Below, in pieces: positions 25,711 through 35,386 of a stretch of 64,000 nucleotides of DNA. The notes beneath the pieces are model-generated. The model made no database searches. It was not told the origin of the DNA and was given only the letters and a program-made list of their open reading frames with translations. This DNA is from Gemmatimonadaceae bacterium (GTDB taxonomy: Bacteria > Gemmatimonadota > Gemmatimonadetes > Gemmatimonadales > Gemmatimonadaceae). A program made the position numbers and the translations under genes. The DNA lies in contig JAICWO010000007.1 in assembly GCA_025934775.1 (NCBI GenBank), positions 62,001 to 126,000 of the forward strand, given 5' to 3'. Positions within the stretch are counted from its first letter, which is position 1. Each line of letters starts with the position of its first letter.

Positions 25711-27909
25711 TTAGCGAATCGTGACAGCCCCCAGCACGCACAGCACCCCGATCACCAGCACCCAGGCATAGGTCCCGAGCTGCCCGGACTGGAGCTGCGA
25801 CCCGATCCAGCCGACGAACCGGGCGAAGAGCGCCGAGCCATTCACCGCCAGCCCGTCGATCAGACCCGCGTCCACGCCGCGCCAGAGCAGCCCGCGCGAC
25901 GTGCCGACCACCGGCGTGACCACCGCGGCGTCGTAGATCTCGTCGACGTAGTACTTGTCGAGCAGCACCTTCTCGAAGCCTTCTTCCGGCACGGCTTCGC
26001 GCTTCGGCACGAGCGACTTGGGATCGAGCCGCGTCGCCGCGTACGCGATACCGCCGATCGCGATCAGCACCGCGAGGCCGACCAGCCCGTACTCGAGTCC
26101 TGGCGACGTCTCGGCGGCCCCGGCGATGACGCGCTGCGTCGACGCACCGACGACCGGATCGAGCCAGCGCTCGAGGGCGCCGACCGGTCCGAGAAACCGC
26201 GCGAACTCCGGAATGTTGATCCAGCCGCCGGCCAAGGTGAGAATCCCGAGCACCAGCAGCGGCCCCGTCATGATCCACGGCGCATCGTGCAGGTGCTCGC
26301 GTTCCTTGTCGCCCGTGCGATTGGGCCCGTGGAACGTGTAGATCATCATCCGCGTCATGTACGTCGCCGTCATGAACGCCGCGACGATGCCGAGCAGGTA
26401 CGCGAAGTACAGCCACGCCGACCCGGAGATGCCGAACAGGTGAGCGTCGGCGATCGTGGAATGCTGCGCGCGGGCGAACACTCCGCCCAGGATCTCGTCC
26501 TTGGAGAAGAAGCCAGCGAACGGCGGCACGCCAGAGATCGCGAGCGTCGCGATCCACATCAGCGCCCACGTCCACGGCATGTAGGCGCGCAGTCCGCCCA
26601 TGTTGCGCATGTCCTGCGCATCTTCGTGGCTGCCGGTGTGGTGATACGCCTCGTGCATCGCGAAGATCACCGAGCCGGAGCCCAGGAACAGCAGCGCCTT
26701 GAAGAAGGCGTGCGTCACGAGGTGAAACACGCCGGCCACGTACGCGCCCGATCCCACGCCGACGAACATGTAGCCGAGCTGCGAGACGGTCGAATAGGCG
26801 AGCACCTTCTTGATGTCCCACTGCTTGAGCCCGATCGACGCGGCGAAGATCGCCGTCAGCGCTCCGATCATCACGACGACGATCTGCGCCACCGGCGCGA
26901 TCGAGAACAGGAAGCCCGTCCGCGCGATCAGATAGACGCCGGCGGTCACCATCGTCGCGGCGTGGATCAACGCGGATACGGGCGTCGGGCCGGCCATGGC
27001 GTCCGGCAGCCAGACGTAGAGCGGGATCTGCGCGCTCTTGCCCGCGCAGCCGAGGAAGAGGAAGAGGCAGATCGCCGTGACGAGCGCCCCGCCGAACTGG
27101 AGCGACGTGGACGCGGCGCGCACGGCGTCGAAATCGAGCGTTCCCAGATTCGCAAAGAGGAGGAACATCGCGATCAGGAAGCCGAAATCGCCAATGCGGT
27201 TGACGATGAACGCCTTCTTGCCCGCGTCCGCATTGGCCTTGTCGCTGAACCAGAAGCCGATGAGCAGATACGAACAGGTCCCAACGCCCTCCCAGCCGAT
27301 GAACATCACCGGGAAGTTGGCGCCGAGCACCAGGAGCAGCATGAAGAAGACGAACAGATTGAGGTACGCGAAGTAGCGCGGGTACCCCGGATCGTCCTGC
27401 ATGTAGCCGACGCTGAAGAAGTGGATCAGCGTGCCGACGCCCGTGATGACGAGCATCATCATCATCGAGAGCTGATCGAGCTGGAACGCCGCATCCAGCT
27501 TCAGATCGCCGACCGGCATCCAGGAGAAGTAGCGCTGGATGAACGGCGTCGCGATCTCCCCCGCCCCGTGCATCGCGAAGAAAATCGCCGCCGTGAGGAT
27601 GAACGAGAGCAGCAGCACGCCCGGTCCGACGATGCTCGTGAGCATCGCGAACGGATGGCGCTTCACCTGATGGTGATCGTCGCCATGGGCGCCGTGCTCC
27701 TCGTCGTGGGTGCCGTGCCTGTCGCCATGCCCGTCGCCGTGAGCGAGCGTCGGATCGGCGGGTCCGGCGTGATAGGCGCTGACGATCGAGAAGGCGCCGT
27801 TGATCAGGAAGCCGAGGAACGGCAGCAGCGGCACCGCCCAGAGCCACGAGGCGGCGGTGCCCTGCAGCGGGTGCGTTCCCGCGGCGGCGGCCTGCAAGAG
27901 AGGAAGCAT
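25711..27909 (-). CDS. nuoL: NADH-quinone oxidoreductase subunit L, with a histidine-rich loop
   Basis: 732 residues from ATG 27909 (ATGA overlap with nuoK). Antiporter-like subunit with the long lateral helix. WEGVGTCSYLLIGFWF, VWLPDAMAGPTPVSALIHAA and KKVLAYSTVSQLGYMFVG are standard. Unusually, the loop after the first membrane segments (residues 57-85) contains nine histidines and many Asp and Gly (AHGDGHGDRHGTHDEEHG and continuing), which looks able to bind metal. The C-terminal region (about 560-732) carries the distal amphipathic helix and final membrane segment. Confidence 0.96.
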   Translation of the reverse strand: MLPLLQAAAAGTHPLQGTAASWLWAVPLLPFLGFLINGAFSIVSAYHAGPADPTLAHGDGHGDRHGTHDEEHGAHGDDHHQVKRHPFAMLTSIVGPGVLLLSFILTAAIFFAMHGAGEIATPFIQRYFSWMPVGDLKLDAAFQLDQLSMMMMLVITGVGTLIHFFSVGYMQDDPGYPRYFAYLNLFVFFMLLLVLGANFPVMFIGWEGVGTCSYLLIGFWFSDKANADAGKKAFIVNRIGDFGFLIAMFLLFANLGTLDFDAVRAASTSLQFGGALVTAICLFLFLGCAGKSAQIPLYVWLPDAMAGPTPVSALIHAATMVTAGVYLIARTGFLFSIAPVAQIVVVMIGALTAIFAASIGLKQWDIKKVLAYSTVSQLGYMFVGVGSGAYVAGVFHLVTHAFFKALLFLGSGSVIFAMHEAYHHTGSHEDAQDMRNMGGLRAYMPWTWALMWIATLAISGVPPFAGFFSKDEILGGVFARAQHSTIADAHLFGISGSAWLYFAYLLGIVAAFMTATYMTRMMIYTFHGPNRTGDKEREHLHDAPWIMTGPLLVLGILTLAGGWINIPEFARFLGPVGALERWLDPVVGASTQRVIAGAAETSPGLEYGLVGLAVLIAIGGIAYAATRLDPKSLVPKREAVPEEGFEKVLLDKYYVDEIYDAAVVTPVVGTSRGLLWRGVDAGLIDGLAVNGSALFARFVGWIGSQLQSGQLGTYAWVLVIGVLCVLGAVTIR

Positions 27910-28202
27910 CAGCCCTTGAGCAGGTTGATGTTCTGAAGATTGACCGTCTGACGATGACGGAAGAGCGCGATGATGATCGCGAGGCCGACCGCGGCTTCCG
28001 CCGCAGCGACGGTCATCACGAAGAACACGAATACCTGTCCGGCGACACCATACACCTGCGCGAACGCGATGAACGTCAGGTTCACCGCGTTGAGCATCAG
28101 CTCGACGCACATGAAGACGATGATCGCGTTGCGCCGGATCAACACGCCGAACACCCCGATCACGAACAGCACCGCCGAGAAGAAGAGCGCTTCAGGCAAC
28201 AT
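27909..28202 (-). CDS. nuoK: NADH-quinone oxidoreductase subunit K
   Basis: 97 residues, three membrane helices, the MrpC-like subunit of complex I. Both proton-path glutamates are kept: [15 protein letters not shown] near 31-45 and [11 protein letters not shown] near 67-77. It overlaps the nuoJ end by 11 bases and the nuoL start by four, so translation of J, K and L is linked. Confidence 0.97.
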   Translation of the reverse strand: MLPEALFFSAVLFVIGVFGVLIRRNAIIVFMCVELMLNAVNLTFIAFAQVYGVAGQVFVFFVMTVAAAEAAVGLAIIIALFRHRQTVNLQNINLLKG

Positions 28203-28761
28203 CGCGAGCCTCCTTCTGCTTGCCGAGCAGCACCGCGCCGACGATCGCGGCCAGGAGCAGAATGCTCGTGACCTCGAAGGCGAGCAGGTACTCGTTGAAG
28301 AGTGGCGCGGCGATCGGCGCGACGGCGCCGTGCTGCGCGACCTGCTCGGCCGCGTAGCCCTGCGGGAGCGTGAGGTTGACCGGAGTCTTGGCGCGCGTGA
28401 GGGCGAAGACCTGGGCGAGGATGCCGAGCCCGATGGCGCCGGCGACGATCTTCCAGCCGACGCCGCGCACGTCGATGCCCTCGCCCTGGCCGAGGTTGAG
28501 GAGCATGATCACGAAGAGGAACACGACCATGATCGCGCCGGCGTAGACGAGCACCTGCACCGCGCCGATGAACTGCGCGTCGAGCAGGATGTACATCGCC
28601 GCGAGGCAGAACATCGTCGACACCAGCCACAGGGCCGCGGCGACGGGGCTCTTGCGCGTCACGAACAGCAGCGCGGAGATGACGCCGATCAACCCGAACA
28701 GGTAGAAATGGAAGATGTAGAAGAGCGAGAGCGTCCCGTGCGGCATGCCGAGTGTTTGCAT
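28192..28761 (-). CDS. nuoJ: NADH-quinone oxidoreductase subunit J
   Basis: 189 residues from ATG 28761, which overlaps the nuoI stop as TAATG. Five membrane segments; [19 protein letters not shown] and [20 protein letters not shown] are the conserved NuoJ stretches, the latter being TM3 with its pi-bulge. An extra N-terminal 13 residues are possible from an upstream start, but the coupled start is preferred. Confidence 0.95.
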   Translation of the reverse strand: MQTLGMPHGTLSLFYIFHFYLFGLIGVISALLFVTRKSPVAAALWLVSTMFCLAAMYILLDAQFIGAVQVLVYAGAIMVVFLFVIMLLNLGQGEGIDVRGVGWKIVAGAIGLGILAQVFALTRAKTPVNLTLPQGYAAEQVAQHGAVAPIAAPLFNEYLLAFEVTSILLLAAIVGAVLLGKQKEARDVA

Positions 28762-29258
28762 TACTCGCCCTTCGGATCGGCGGGGTCCCACATCTCGCAC
28801 ACCGGGTGCGTCTGCGACATCAGGCGCTCGAGGTCGTAGACGAAGCCTTCGCGGCTGTATTCAGAGTTCTCGTAATGCCGCCCGACGTGGATCGCCTCTT
28901 CCGGGCACACCTCCTGGCAGTAGCCGCAGAAGATGCAGCGGAACTCGTCGATCTCGAACAACAGCGGATAGCGGTTCCCGTTCTCGTCCTCGCCGGGGAC
29001 CAGCTTGATGCAGTTCGACGGGCAGACGGTGGGACAGAGGCCGCAGGCCACGCACTTGGCCTTGCCGTCCTCGGTCGTCAGCATGCGATGCGTGCCGCGC
29101 CAGCGCGGCGAGACGCCGAGCTTCTGCTCCGGATACTGGATCGTGACCTTGTCGCGATCCAGCAGATGCTTGAGCGTGAGCGCCATGCCGCTGATCGTCG
29201 CGCGCACGTAGCTCGTCTGCGGGATGGGGCGGTCGAGAACCTTGACGTTGATCGCCAT
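28761..29258 (-). CDS. nuoI: NADH-quinone oxidoreductase subunit I (two 4Fe-4S ferredoxin)
   Basis: 165 residues. Two complete 4Fe-4S motifs, CVACGLCPTVCPSNC and CIFCGYCQEVCPEEAI, bind clusters N6a and N6b that hand electrons on to N2 in NuoB. The N-terminal amphipathic part anchors it to NuoH. Its ATG overlaps the nuoH stop (ATGA) and its stop overlaps nuoJ. Confidence 0.97.
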   Translation of the reverse strand: MAINVKVLDRPIPQTSYVRATISGMALTLKHLLDRDKVTIQYPEQKLGVSPRWRGTHRMLTTEDGKAKCVACGLCPTVCPSNCIKLVPGEDENGNRYPLLFEIDEFRCIFCGYCQEVCPEEAIHVGRHYENSEYSREGFVYDLERLMSQTHPVCEMWDPADPKGE

Positions 29259-30592
29259 CAGTCGGCGCCTCCTTCACTGTGAGCCGGGGCGAGCCGGGCG
29301 CGGCGCGCGTCCAGTTGCCGCAGCTTCTCGAGATTCCGCTTGTCGAGCCGCGAGTATGCCGGGCTCACCAAGCGGCCTTTGTCGAGGAACGTGAACAGCA
29401 GCACCGCGATGATGATGTTCGCGGCCAGCATGATCACCGCGTACTGCCACGACGCGGGATGAATGCCCGCCGCGTCGAGGCCGAGGGTCATCGCCGCGAT
29501 GAAGACGACGTACGCGAGCGCCGTCGGGAGCATGATCTTCCAGCCGAGCGCCATGAGTTGGTCGTAGCGGAAGCGCGGGAGCGTCCAGCGCACCCAAATG
29601 AAGACGAACACGAAGAAGAGGATCTTCGCCCAGAAGAACGCGAACGTCACGAGGGTCTTGAGGAACGTGTGCGGCGCGACGTTGTCCCATACGGTGAACG
29701 GAATGTCCCAGCCCCCCAGGAACAGCGTCGACATGAGCGCGCACGACGTCATCACGTTCGCGTACTCGGCGATGAAGAACATCGAAAACTTCATCGCGCT
29801 GTACTCGGCGTGATATCCGGCGATCAGCTCGGACTCCGCTTCGGGGAGGTCGAAGGGGACGCGGTTCGTCTCGGCGAACGCCGAGACGAAGAAGATGAAC
29901 CAGGCGATCGTGCACGTGAGCACGTTCCAGTGGAGCCCGCGGCCGGCCTGCTGCGACACGATCCGGCTCAGCGACACGTTCCCGGCGAGGATGAGCACGG
30001 GGATGATCGCCATGCCCATCGAGATCTCGTACGAGATCATCTGCGCGCTCGAGCGCAGGCCGCCAAGGAGCGCGTACTTGTTGTTCGACGACCAGCCGGC
30101 GAGCACGATGCCGTACACGCCGAGCGACGCGATCGCGAGGATGTAGAGGAAGCCGACGGGCAGCGGCGCCAACGCCATGTCGATCGTTCCCCACCTCGAT
30201 TCCCACGGCGCGCCGTACGGAATCACGGCCCAGACGAGCAGCGCCGTGGTGAACGACATCGCCGGCGCGAGCACGAAGAGCGGCAGGTACGCCTGACCGG
30301 GGTACGTCTCCTCCTTCATGATGTTCTTGACGCCGTCGGCGACGGATTGGAGCAATCCGTGCGGCCCGACGCGATTGGGGCCGCGTCGATCCTGAATGAA
30401 CGCACAGATGCGGCGCTCGGCCCAGATCACGAGCATCACGCCGACCATATAGATGGTGAACGTGATGAGCATCTTGACAATCGTGGCGAGGAACCAGACG
30501 CCGCCGCTTGGCGGCGGCGGGAGGATCTCGAGGCCGCTGCTCGTGCGTGTGGCGCCCGCGGCGGCCGCTTGCAGCAGTGCGAATGACATCAT
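29258..30592 (-). CDS. nuoH: NADH-quinone oxidoreductase subunit H
   Basis: 444 residues with eight to nine membrane segments. The quinone-chamber loop IQDRRGPNRVGPHG and the acidic funnel AETNRVPFDLPEAESELI are intact. It connects the peripheral arm to the membrane arm. The C-terminal 60 residues (LDKGRLVSPAYSRLDKRN onwards) form a charged tail longer than in E. coli. Two adjacent ATG codons (30592, 30589) overlap the nuoG stop. Confidence 0.96.
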   Translation of the reverse strand: MMSFALLQAAAAGATRTSSGLEILPPPPSGGVWFLATIVKMLITFTIYMVGVMLVIWAERRICAFIQDRRGPNRVGPHGLLQSVADGVKNIMKEETYPGQAYLPLFVLAPAMSFTTALLVWAVIPYGAPWESRWGTIDMALAPLPVGFLYILAIASLGVYGIVLAGWSSNNKYALLGGLRSSAQMISYEISMGMAIIPVLILAGNVSLSRIVSQQAGRGLHWNVLTCTIAWFIFFVSAFAETNRVPFDLPEAESELIAGYHAEYSAMKFSMFFIAEYANVMTSCALMSTLFLGGWDIPFTVWDNVAPHTFLKTLVTFAFFWAKILFFVFVFIWVRWTLPRFRYDQLMALGWKIMLPTALAYVVFIAAMTLGLDAAGIHPASWQYAVIMLAANIIIAVLLFTFLDKGRLVSPAYSRLDKRNLEKLRQLDARRARLAPAHSEGGAD

Positions 30593-32163
30593 GCGCTCGC
30601 TCCCGCGGGCGCCTTTTCGCCGGCGACGACCGTGCCCCGGAGTCCGAGCGTGTCGTAGGACATTCCGGCGAACTCGGACTTGGCCGCGGCAAGTGCGGCG
30701 AACACTTCGCTCGCGAGCGAGTAGTTGCTCGTCACGCCGATCGCGGTGAGCAGGTCGCTCAGCACGTACCAGCTCGGCCGCGCGAAGCCCGGCGCCGCTT
30801 TCGCCTGCATGAAGCGCTGCACGCGTCCGCGAAGGTTGGTGAAGGTGCCTTCCTCCTCGACCATGTTGGCGATCGGGAGCACGACCGCGGCCGCGTGCCG
30901 TGCCCAGGCCGGGAGCGTCGTGCCGATCACGATGATCGCCGAAGCCTTGGCGACGTCGGGCGCGTCGACGCCCGCGAGCTCCTCGTCGGCGACGACGAGC
31001 ACGTCGCCGGCGCCAAGCTTGGAGAGCGGCGCCGCGTCTCGCGTGAAGCCGACGAGCTCCGCGCCGCGCGCGTTGGCGGCGCGGTCGGCCCGCAATGAGA
31101 GATCTTTAACGCCTGGTAGCGGCGCCTCGTCGCCCTGCTCCACCCGGATCGCGCCGGCGCCCGCCGTCTTCTGTGCGAGCTGCGAGAGCAGGAAGAGCGA
31201 CTCGTTCGAGAGCGATGGCGAGGCGAGCACGAACGCGCGCTTCCCGCTGATGACGCGCGCCGCCTCGGCGATCGCGAGCTCCCAATCGGTGCCGGCGAGC
31301 GTCGCGCCGCGGCGCACCATCGGGACGTCCACGCGGTCCTGACGGTTCATCCACCGGTAGTTCAAGCGGCCGTGGTCGCACATGAAATAGGAATTCACCT
31401 TCTCGTTCGGCCGCGGGCGCAGGCGCATGACCGTGTTGTCGCGCGTCTCGACGATCATGTTGCAGCCTTGCGAGCAGCTCGGGCAGATCGAGCCGGTGCG
31501 ATCGAGCTCCCAAGCGCGGGCCTTGTTCAGCGAATCCTTGGAGAGCAGCGCGCCGACCGGACACAGATCGATGACGTTGCCCGCCCAGGGATGCGTCAGA
31601 TCCTTGCCCTCGAACTTGCCGATCACCGCGCGGTCGCCCCGCTCGCTGACGTTGAGCACCGGCTCGTGCGCGATGTCATCCATGAAACGCACGCAGCGCG
31701 TGCAGAGAATGCATCGGTTGGTGACGTACATGACGTCGCCGCCGAAGTCTTCCGCGGGATTGAAGCGCTTGGGATCGCGGAGGCGGCCCTCGGCCCGGCC
31801 TTCCTGGTACGTGTAGTCCTGCAGCTCGCACTCGCCCGCTTGATCGCAGATCGGGCAGTCGAGCGGGTGATTGATCAGCAGCATCTCGAGCACGCCTTTC
31901 CGTGCGTCGAGCGCCTTGTCGGAATGGATGTGCACCACCTGCCCTTCGGCGACGGCCGTCGCGCACGACGGGGCGAGCTTGGGGCTCTTCTCGACTTCCA
32001 CGAGGCACATGCGGCAGACGCCGGCCACCGGAAGTCCAGGGTGGTAGCAGTAGTGCGGAACGAGCACGCCCGCGTACTTGGCCGCCTCGAGGATCGACGT
32101 GCCGGCCGGTACGCTGACCTGGCGCCCCTCGATCGTCAGGTTGACCATTGGTGCTTCAGCCAT
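30589..32163 (-). CDS. nuoG: NADH-quinone oxidoreductase subunit G (short form)
   Basis: 524 residues from ATG 32163 (ATGA overlap with nuoF). The N-terminal 2Fe-2S domain (HYCYHPGLPVAGVCRMC), the His-Cys cluster region (HPLDCPICDQAGECELQDY), the N4-type CILCTRCVRF with later CPVGAL, and CPSCSQGC plus a distant CDHGR, the pattern of the extra N7 cluster, are present. The molybdopterin-like C-terminal domain is much shortened relative to the about 700-900 residues of common NuoG. Everything needed for electron transfer is kept. Confidence 0.94.
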   Translation of the reverse strand: MAEAPMVNLTIEGRQVSVPAGTSILEAAKYAGVLVPHYCYHPGLPVAGVCRMCLVEVEKSPKLAPSCATAVAEGQVVHIHSDKALDARKGVLEMLLINHPLDCPICDQAGECELQDYTYQEGRAEGRLRDPKRFNPAEDFGGDVMYVTNRCILCTRCVRFMDDIAHEPVLNVSERGDRAVIGKFEGKDLTHPWAGNVIDLCPVGALLSKDSLNKARAWELDRTGSICPSCSQGCNMIVETRDNTVMRLRPRPNEKVNSYFMCDHGRLNYRWMNRQDRVDVPMVRRGATLAGTDWELAIAEAARVISGKRAFVLASPSLSNESLFLLSQLAQKTAGAGAIRVEQGDEAPLPGVKDLSLRADRAANARGAELVGFTRDAAPLSKLGAGDVLVVADEELAGVDAPDVAKASAIIVIGTTLPAWARHAAAVVLPIANMVEEEGTFTNLRGRVQRFMQAKAAPGFARPSWYVLSDLLTAIGVTSNYSLASEVFAALAAAKSEFAGMSYDTLGLRGTVVAGEKAPAGASA

Positions 32164-33476
32164 CACGCCACCGCCGGCACGAGGTGAACCTTCTTCTTCT
32201 TGATCAGCGCCTCGAAATCGGCGCGGAACTTCTTGATGCCCGACGACACCGGCGTGGCGCACGAGTCCGAGAGCACGCAGATCGTCTTTCCGGTCATGTT
32301 CTCGCCGATGTCGAGCAGCGTGTCCAGGTCCTCCGGCGTCCCTTCGCCGGCGACGATCCGCTCCAGGATCCGGGTGGTCCACGCGGTGCCTTCGCGGCAC
32401 TGCGTGCACTGCGCGCAGCTTTCGTGGGCGAAGAAGCGGGCGGCGCGCGCGATCTGCTTCACGAGGTTCTGTGCGTCATCGATCACGATCACGCCGCCCG
32501 ATCCGAGCATGGTGCCCTGCGCCACGAAGCCTTCGTAATCCATGAACGACGCATCGGCTTCCTCGACGGTCTGAATCGGGACCGAGATGCCGCCCGGGAT
32601 GATCGCCTTGAACTTGCGGCCGGGCAGCGGCCCGCCACAGAGGTCATATAAGAAATCTTTAAACGGAAAGCCCATCGCCACTTCGTAGTTGCCGGGCTTC
32701 TGGATGTTGCCGCACACCGAGAAGAGCTTGGTGCCGGTGCTCTTCGGGTTGTCGGGCCGCATCCACTGCTTGTACCAGTCCGCGCCGTTGGTGAGGATGT
32801 GCGGCACGGCGGCGAGCGTCTCGACGTTGTTGATCGTCGTCGGCGACTTGAACACGCCGGAGACGGCCGGGAACGGCGGCTTGATGCGCGGGTTTCCGCG
32901 GCGGCCCTCGATCGAGTTCATCAGCGCCGTCTCTTCGCCGCAGATGTACGCGCCCGCGCCGCGATGGACGTAGATGTTGATCGTCTTGCCGGAACCCATC
33001 GCGTTCTTGCCGAGGATCCCGGCCGCGTAGCACTCCTCGAGCGCTTTCTCGACGCGAAGGGTCGGTTCGGTGAACTCGCCGCGAATGTAGATGTAGCACG
33101 TCTCGGCGCCGATCGCGTACGAGCCGATCGCGCAGCCCTCGACGAGGGCGTGCGGCGTCCACCGCATGATCTCGCGATCCTTGAACGTGCCCGGCTCCGA
33201 CTCGTCGGCGTTGCAGCAGAGGTAGTGCGGCTTGCCGTCATCCAGCTTCATGAACGACCACTTCACGCCGGTTGGAAATCCGGCGCCGCCGCGGCCGCGC
33301 AGCCCGGAGGCCTTCACGACGTTGACGATGTCGCCCGGCGGCGTGCCGAGCGCCTGCTTCAGCGCGGCGTAGCCGCCGCGCTTCTTCCAGCCGTCGAGCG
33401 TGCGCGCTTCGGGATCGCCGAAGTACTTCGAGAGCAGGACGGTCTCGCGCTCGTGAGGTGTGTGCGGATAGCCCAT
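32163..33476 (-). CDS. nuoF: NADH-quinone oxidoreductase subunit F
   Basis: 437 residues. The FMN/NADH site shows GLRGRGGAGFPTGVKWSF and CNADESEPGTFKDREIM; cluster N3 ligands are in ESCAQCTQCREGTAW with a later CVLSDSCATP. It takes hydride from NADH and passes electrons to NuoE and NuoG. It starts 12 bases after nuoE and overlaps nuoG by one base of its stop. Confidence 0.97.
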   Translation of the reverse strand: MGYPHTPHERETVLLSKYFGDPEARTLDGWKKRGGYAALKQALGTPPGDIVNVVKASGLRGRGGAGFPTGVKWSFMKLDDGKPHYLCCNADESEPGTFKDREIMRWTPHALVEGCAIGSYAIGAETCYIYIRGEFTEPTLRVEKALEECYAAGILGKNAMGSGKTINIYVHRGAGAYICGEETALMNSIEGRRGNPRIKPPFPAVSGVFKSPTTINNVETLAAVPHILTNGADWYKQWMRPDNPKSTGTKLFSVCGNIQKPGNYEVAMGFPFKDFLYDLCGGPLPGRKFKAIIPGGISVPIQTVEEADASFMDYEGFVAQGTMLGSGGVIVIDDAQNLVKQIARAARFFAHESCAQCTQCREGTAWTTRILERIVAGEGTPEDLDTLLDIGENMTGKTICVLSDSCATPVSSGIKKFRADFEALIKKKKVHLVPAVA

Positions 33477-33488
33477 GTCGCTGCGCTG

Positions 33489-34073
33489 TTACTCGAGTTC
33501 CGAGAGGATCTCCGGGACGCGCTCCGGAGTGACCGACTCGACGAAATCTTCATTGATCATGATCGGCGTCGCGAAACCGCAGGCGCCGAGACATTCCACT
33601 TCGATGACCGTGTACTTGCCGTCCGCCGATGTCTGCCCGAGCTCCTGGCAGCCGGTGTGCTTGAGGAAAGACTCAACGACGTTGTCGGCGCCGCAGACGT
33701 TGCACGGCGACGTCGTGCACACCTGAATGAAGTGGCGGCCGACCGGATGCTGATGATACATCGTGTAAAACGTGACGACGCCCTTCACGTACGCCGGCGT
33801 GAGCTCGAGCACTTGGGCCACTTCCGCCATGCCGTCGTCGCTGACCCAGCCGCGCTCGTGCTGCACCATCCACAGTGCGGGGAGCAGTGCGGCCATCTTG
33901 GTCGGATACCGGGACAGCACGTCGTCGAGCTCCTTGCGGCGCGCGCTCCCCGGCGTGAACACCGGCGTGTACGGCCCGTGCTCGTGGTCGCCGTGCGAGG
34001 CGTCGGCCGGCGCGCGAAGGTCGCCGGCTTCGCGATGCATCCGGAAGTAGGCGGGATCGTCGCTGGCGCTCAT
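33489..34073 (-). CDS. nuoE: NADH-quinone oxidoreductase subunit E
   Basis: 194 residues with the thioredoxin-like 2Fe-2S domain at about 45-190. Ligands lie in VCTTSPCNVCGADN and VECLGACGFAT. The first 40 residues are an extension containing a small His cluster (ASHGDHEHGPY). It is the NADH-module partner of NuoF. ATG overlaps the nuoD stop. Confidence 0.95.
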   Translation of the reverse strand: MSASDDPAYFRMHREAGDLRAPADASHGDHEHGPYTPVFTPGSARRKELDDVLSRYPTKMAALLPALWMVQHERGWVSDDGMAEVAQVLELTPAYVKGVVTFYTMYHQHPVGRHFIQVCTTSPCNVCGADNVVESFLKHTGCQELGQTSADGKYTVIEVECLGACGFATPIMINEDFVESVTPERVPEILSELE

Positions 34074-35383
34074 CGATCAATCTCTCCCATCACGATGTCG
34101 ATCGAGGCGTTGATGGCGATGACGTCGCTCAGCATGTGGCCTTCGACCATGCGCGGAATCGCCGACAGGTTCACGAACGACGGCGGACGAATGCGCCAAC
34201 GCACCGGCTTCGACGAGCCGTCTGACACCATATAGTATCCCTTCTCGCCTTTCGGGCTCTCCACTGCGACGTAGCACTCGCCGAGCGGCGGCCGCGGACC
34301 TTCCATCACCTGCTTGAAATGATGGATCATGGATTCCATGTCGCTCGTCGCCTTGCTCTTGGGCGGAAGAATGACACGGTGATTGTCGATGTTGACCGGG
34401 CCGTCGGGCAGCCGCTTCATCGCCTGCTCGATGATGCGCGTCGACTGCCGCAGCTCGTCGACCCGCACGAGGTAGCGATCGTACACGTCGCCGTGCGTAC
34501 CGACCGGCACCTCGAAATCGTACGTCTCGTAGTCGAGATAGGGAAAATCCTTCCGGACGTCGAATGCCACGCCGGACGCACGGGCCATCGGGCCCGAGAG
34601 CCCGTAGTTCACCGCCTCGTCCGGCGACATCACGCCGAGTCCGACGGTGCGTCCCACCCAGATGCCGTTGCGCGTGATCACGCGCTCGATCTCGTCGACG
34701 ACTTTGGGGAAGCCCTTGGTGAACGCGGTGAGCCCCTCGATCCAGTTGTCCGGGATGTCGGCCGCCATGCCGCCGACCCGCGTGATCGTCGTCGTGAGAC
34801 GCGCGCCGACCCACGCCTCCAGCAGCTCGTACACTTTCTCGCGCTGCTGGAACGCCCAGAGGAACGGCGTGTAGGCGCCGATGTCGATGCAGGTGGTGCC
34901 GAGCCAGACGAGGTGTGAGATGATGCGCGAGAGCTCCATCGCGATCACCCGCAGCACCTTGCACCGCTCCGTGATCTCGATGCCGAACAGCCGCTCGGCG
35001 CCGAGCGCGAAGGCGACGTTGTTGCCCGGCGAGTTTAGATAATCCTCACGATCGGTGTACGGGATGATCTGGTTGTACTGCCGGTACTCGCCCGTCTTCT
35101 CGAAGCCGCAGTGGAGATAGCCGATGTGCGGGATGCAGCGCACCACCGTCTCGCCGTCGAGCTCGAGAACCAGCCGGAGCACGCCGTGCGTCGCCGGATG
35201 CTGGGGCCCGATGTTGATGAGCATATGCTCACCATCGAGACCGGGCTCGATCGCCGGGGGCGCCTCGACCGTCACCACGTTGCCGCCGGCGTCCACCGCG
35301 AGTGGAACGCGCTGCGGCCGGCCCTGCGCGTCGAGCCCAGTGGTCGACAGCTCGACTTCGACCGTCCGTTTCGTCGTCGCCAT
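34070..35383 (-). CDS. nuoD: NADH-quinone oxidoreductase subunit D
   Basis: 437 residues; separate from NuoC, not fused. The quinone-site loop INIGPQHPATHGVLRLV begins near residue 51, and the C-terminus has the conserved PSFVNLSAIPRMVEGHMLSD. About 45 N-terminal residues precede the conserved domain. It forms the quinone cavity with NuoB. It starts three bases after the nuoC stop. Confidence 0.97.
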   Translation of the reverse strand: MATTKRTVEVELSTTGLDAQGRPQRVPLAVDAGGNVVTVEAPPAIEPGLDGEHMLINIGPQHPATHGVLRLVLELDGETVVRCIPHIGYLHCGFEKTGEYRQYNQIIPYTDREDYLNSPGNNVAFALGAERLFGIEITERCKVLRVIAMELSRIISHLVWLGTTCIDIGAYTPFLWAFQQREKVYELLEAWVGARLTTTITRVGGMAADIPDNWIEGLTAFTKGFPKVVDEIERVITRNGIWVGRTVGLGVMSPDEAVNYGLSGPMARASGVAFDVRKDFPYLDYETYDFEVPVGTHGDVYDRYLVRVDELRQSTRIIEQAMKRLPDGPVNIDNHRVILPPKSKATSDMESMIHHFKQVMEGPRPPLGECYVAVESPKGEKGYYMVSDGSSKPVRWRIRPPSFVNLSAIPRMVEGHMLSDVIAINASIDIVMGEIDR

Positions 35384-35386
35384 CGG

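Noticed and set aside
20998-27936. Very long plus-strand open frames (340-550 codons) opposite the phosphohexomutase and nuo genes
   Set aside because: They are antisense shadows of high-GC genes: extreme Arg/His/Glu composition, no membrane segments or family motifs, and no spacing or ribosome sites of their own.
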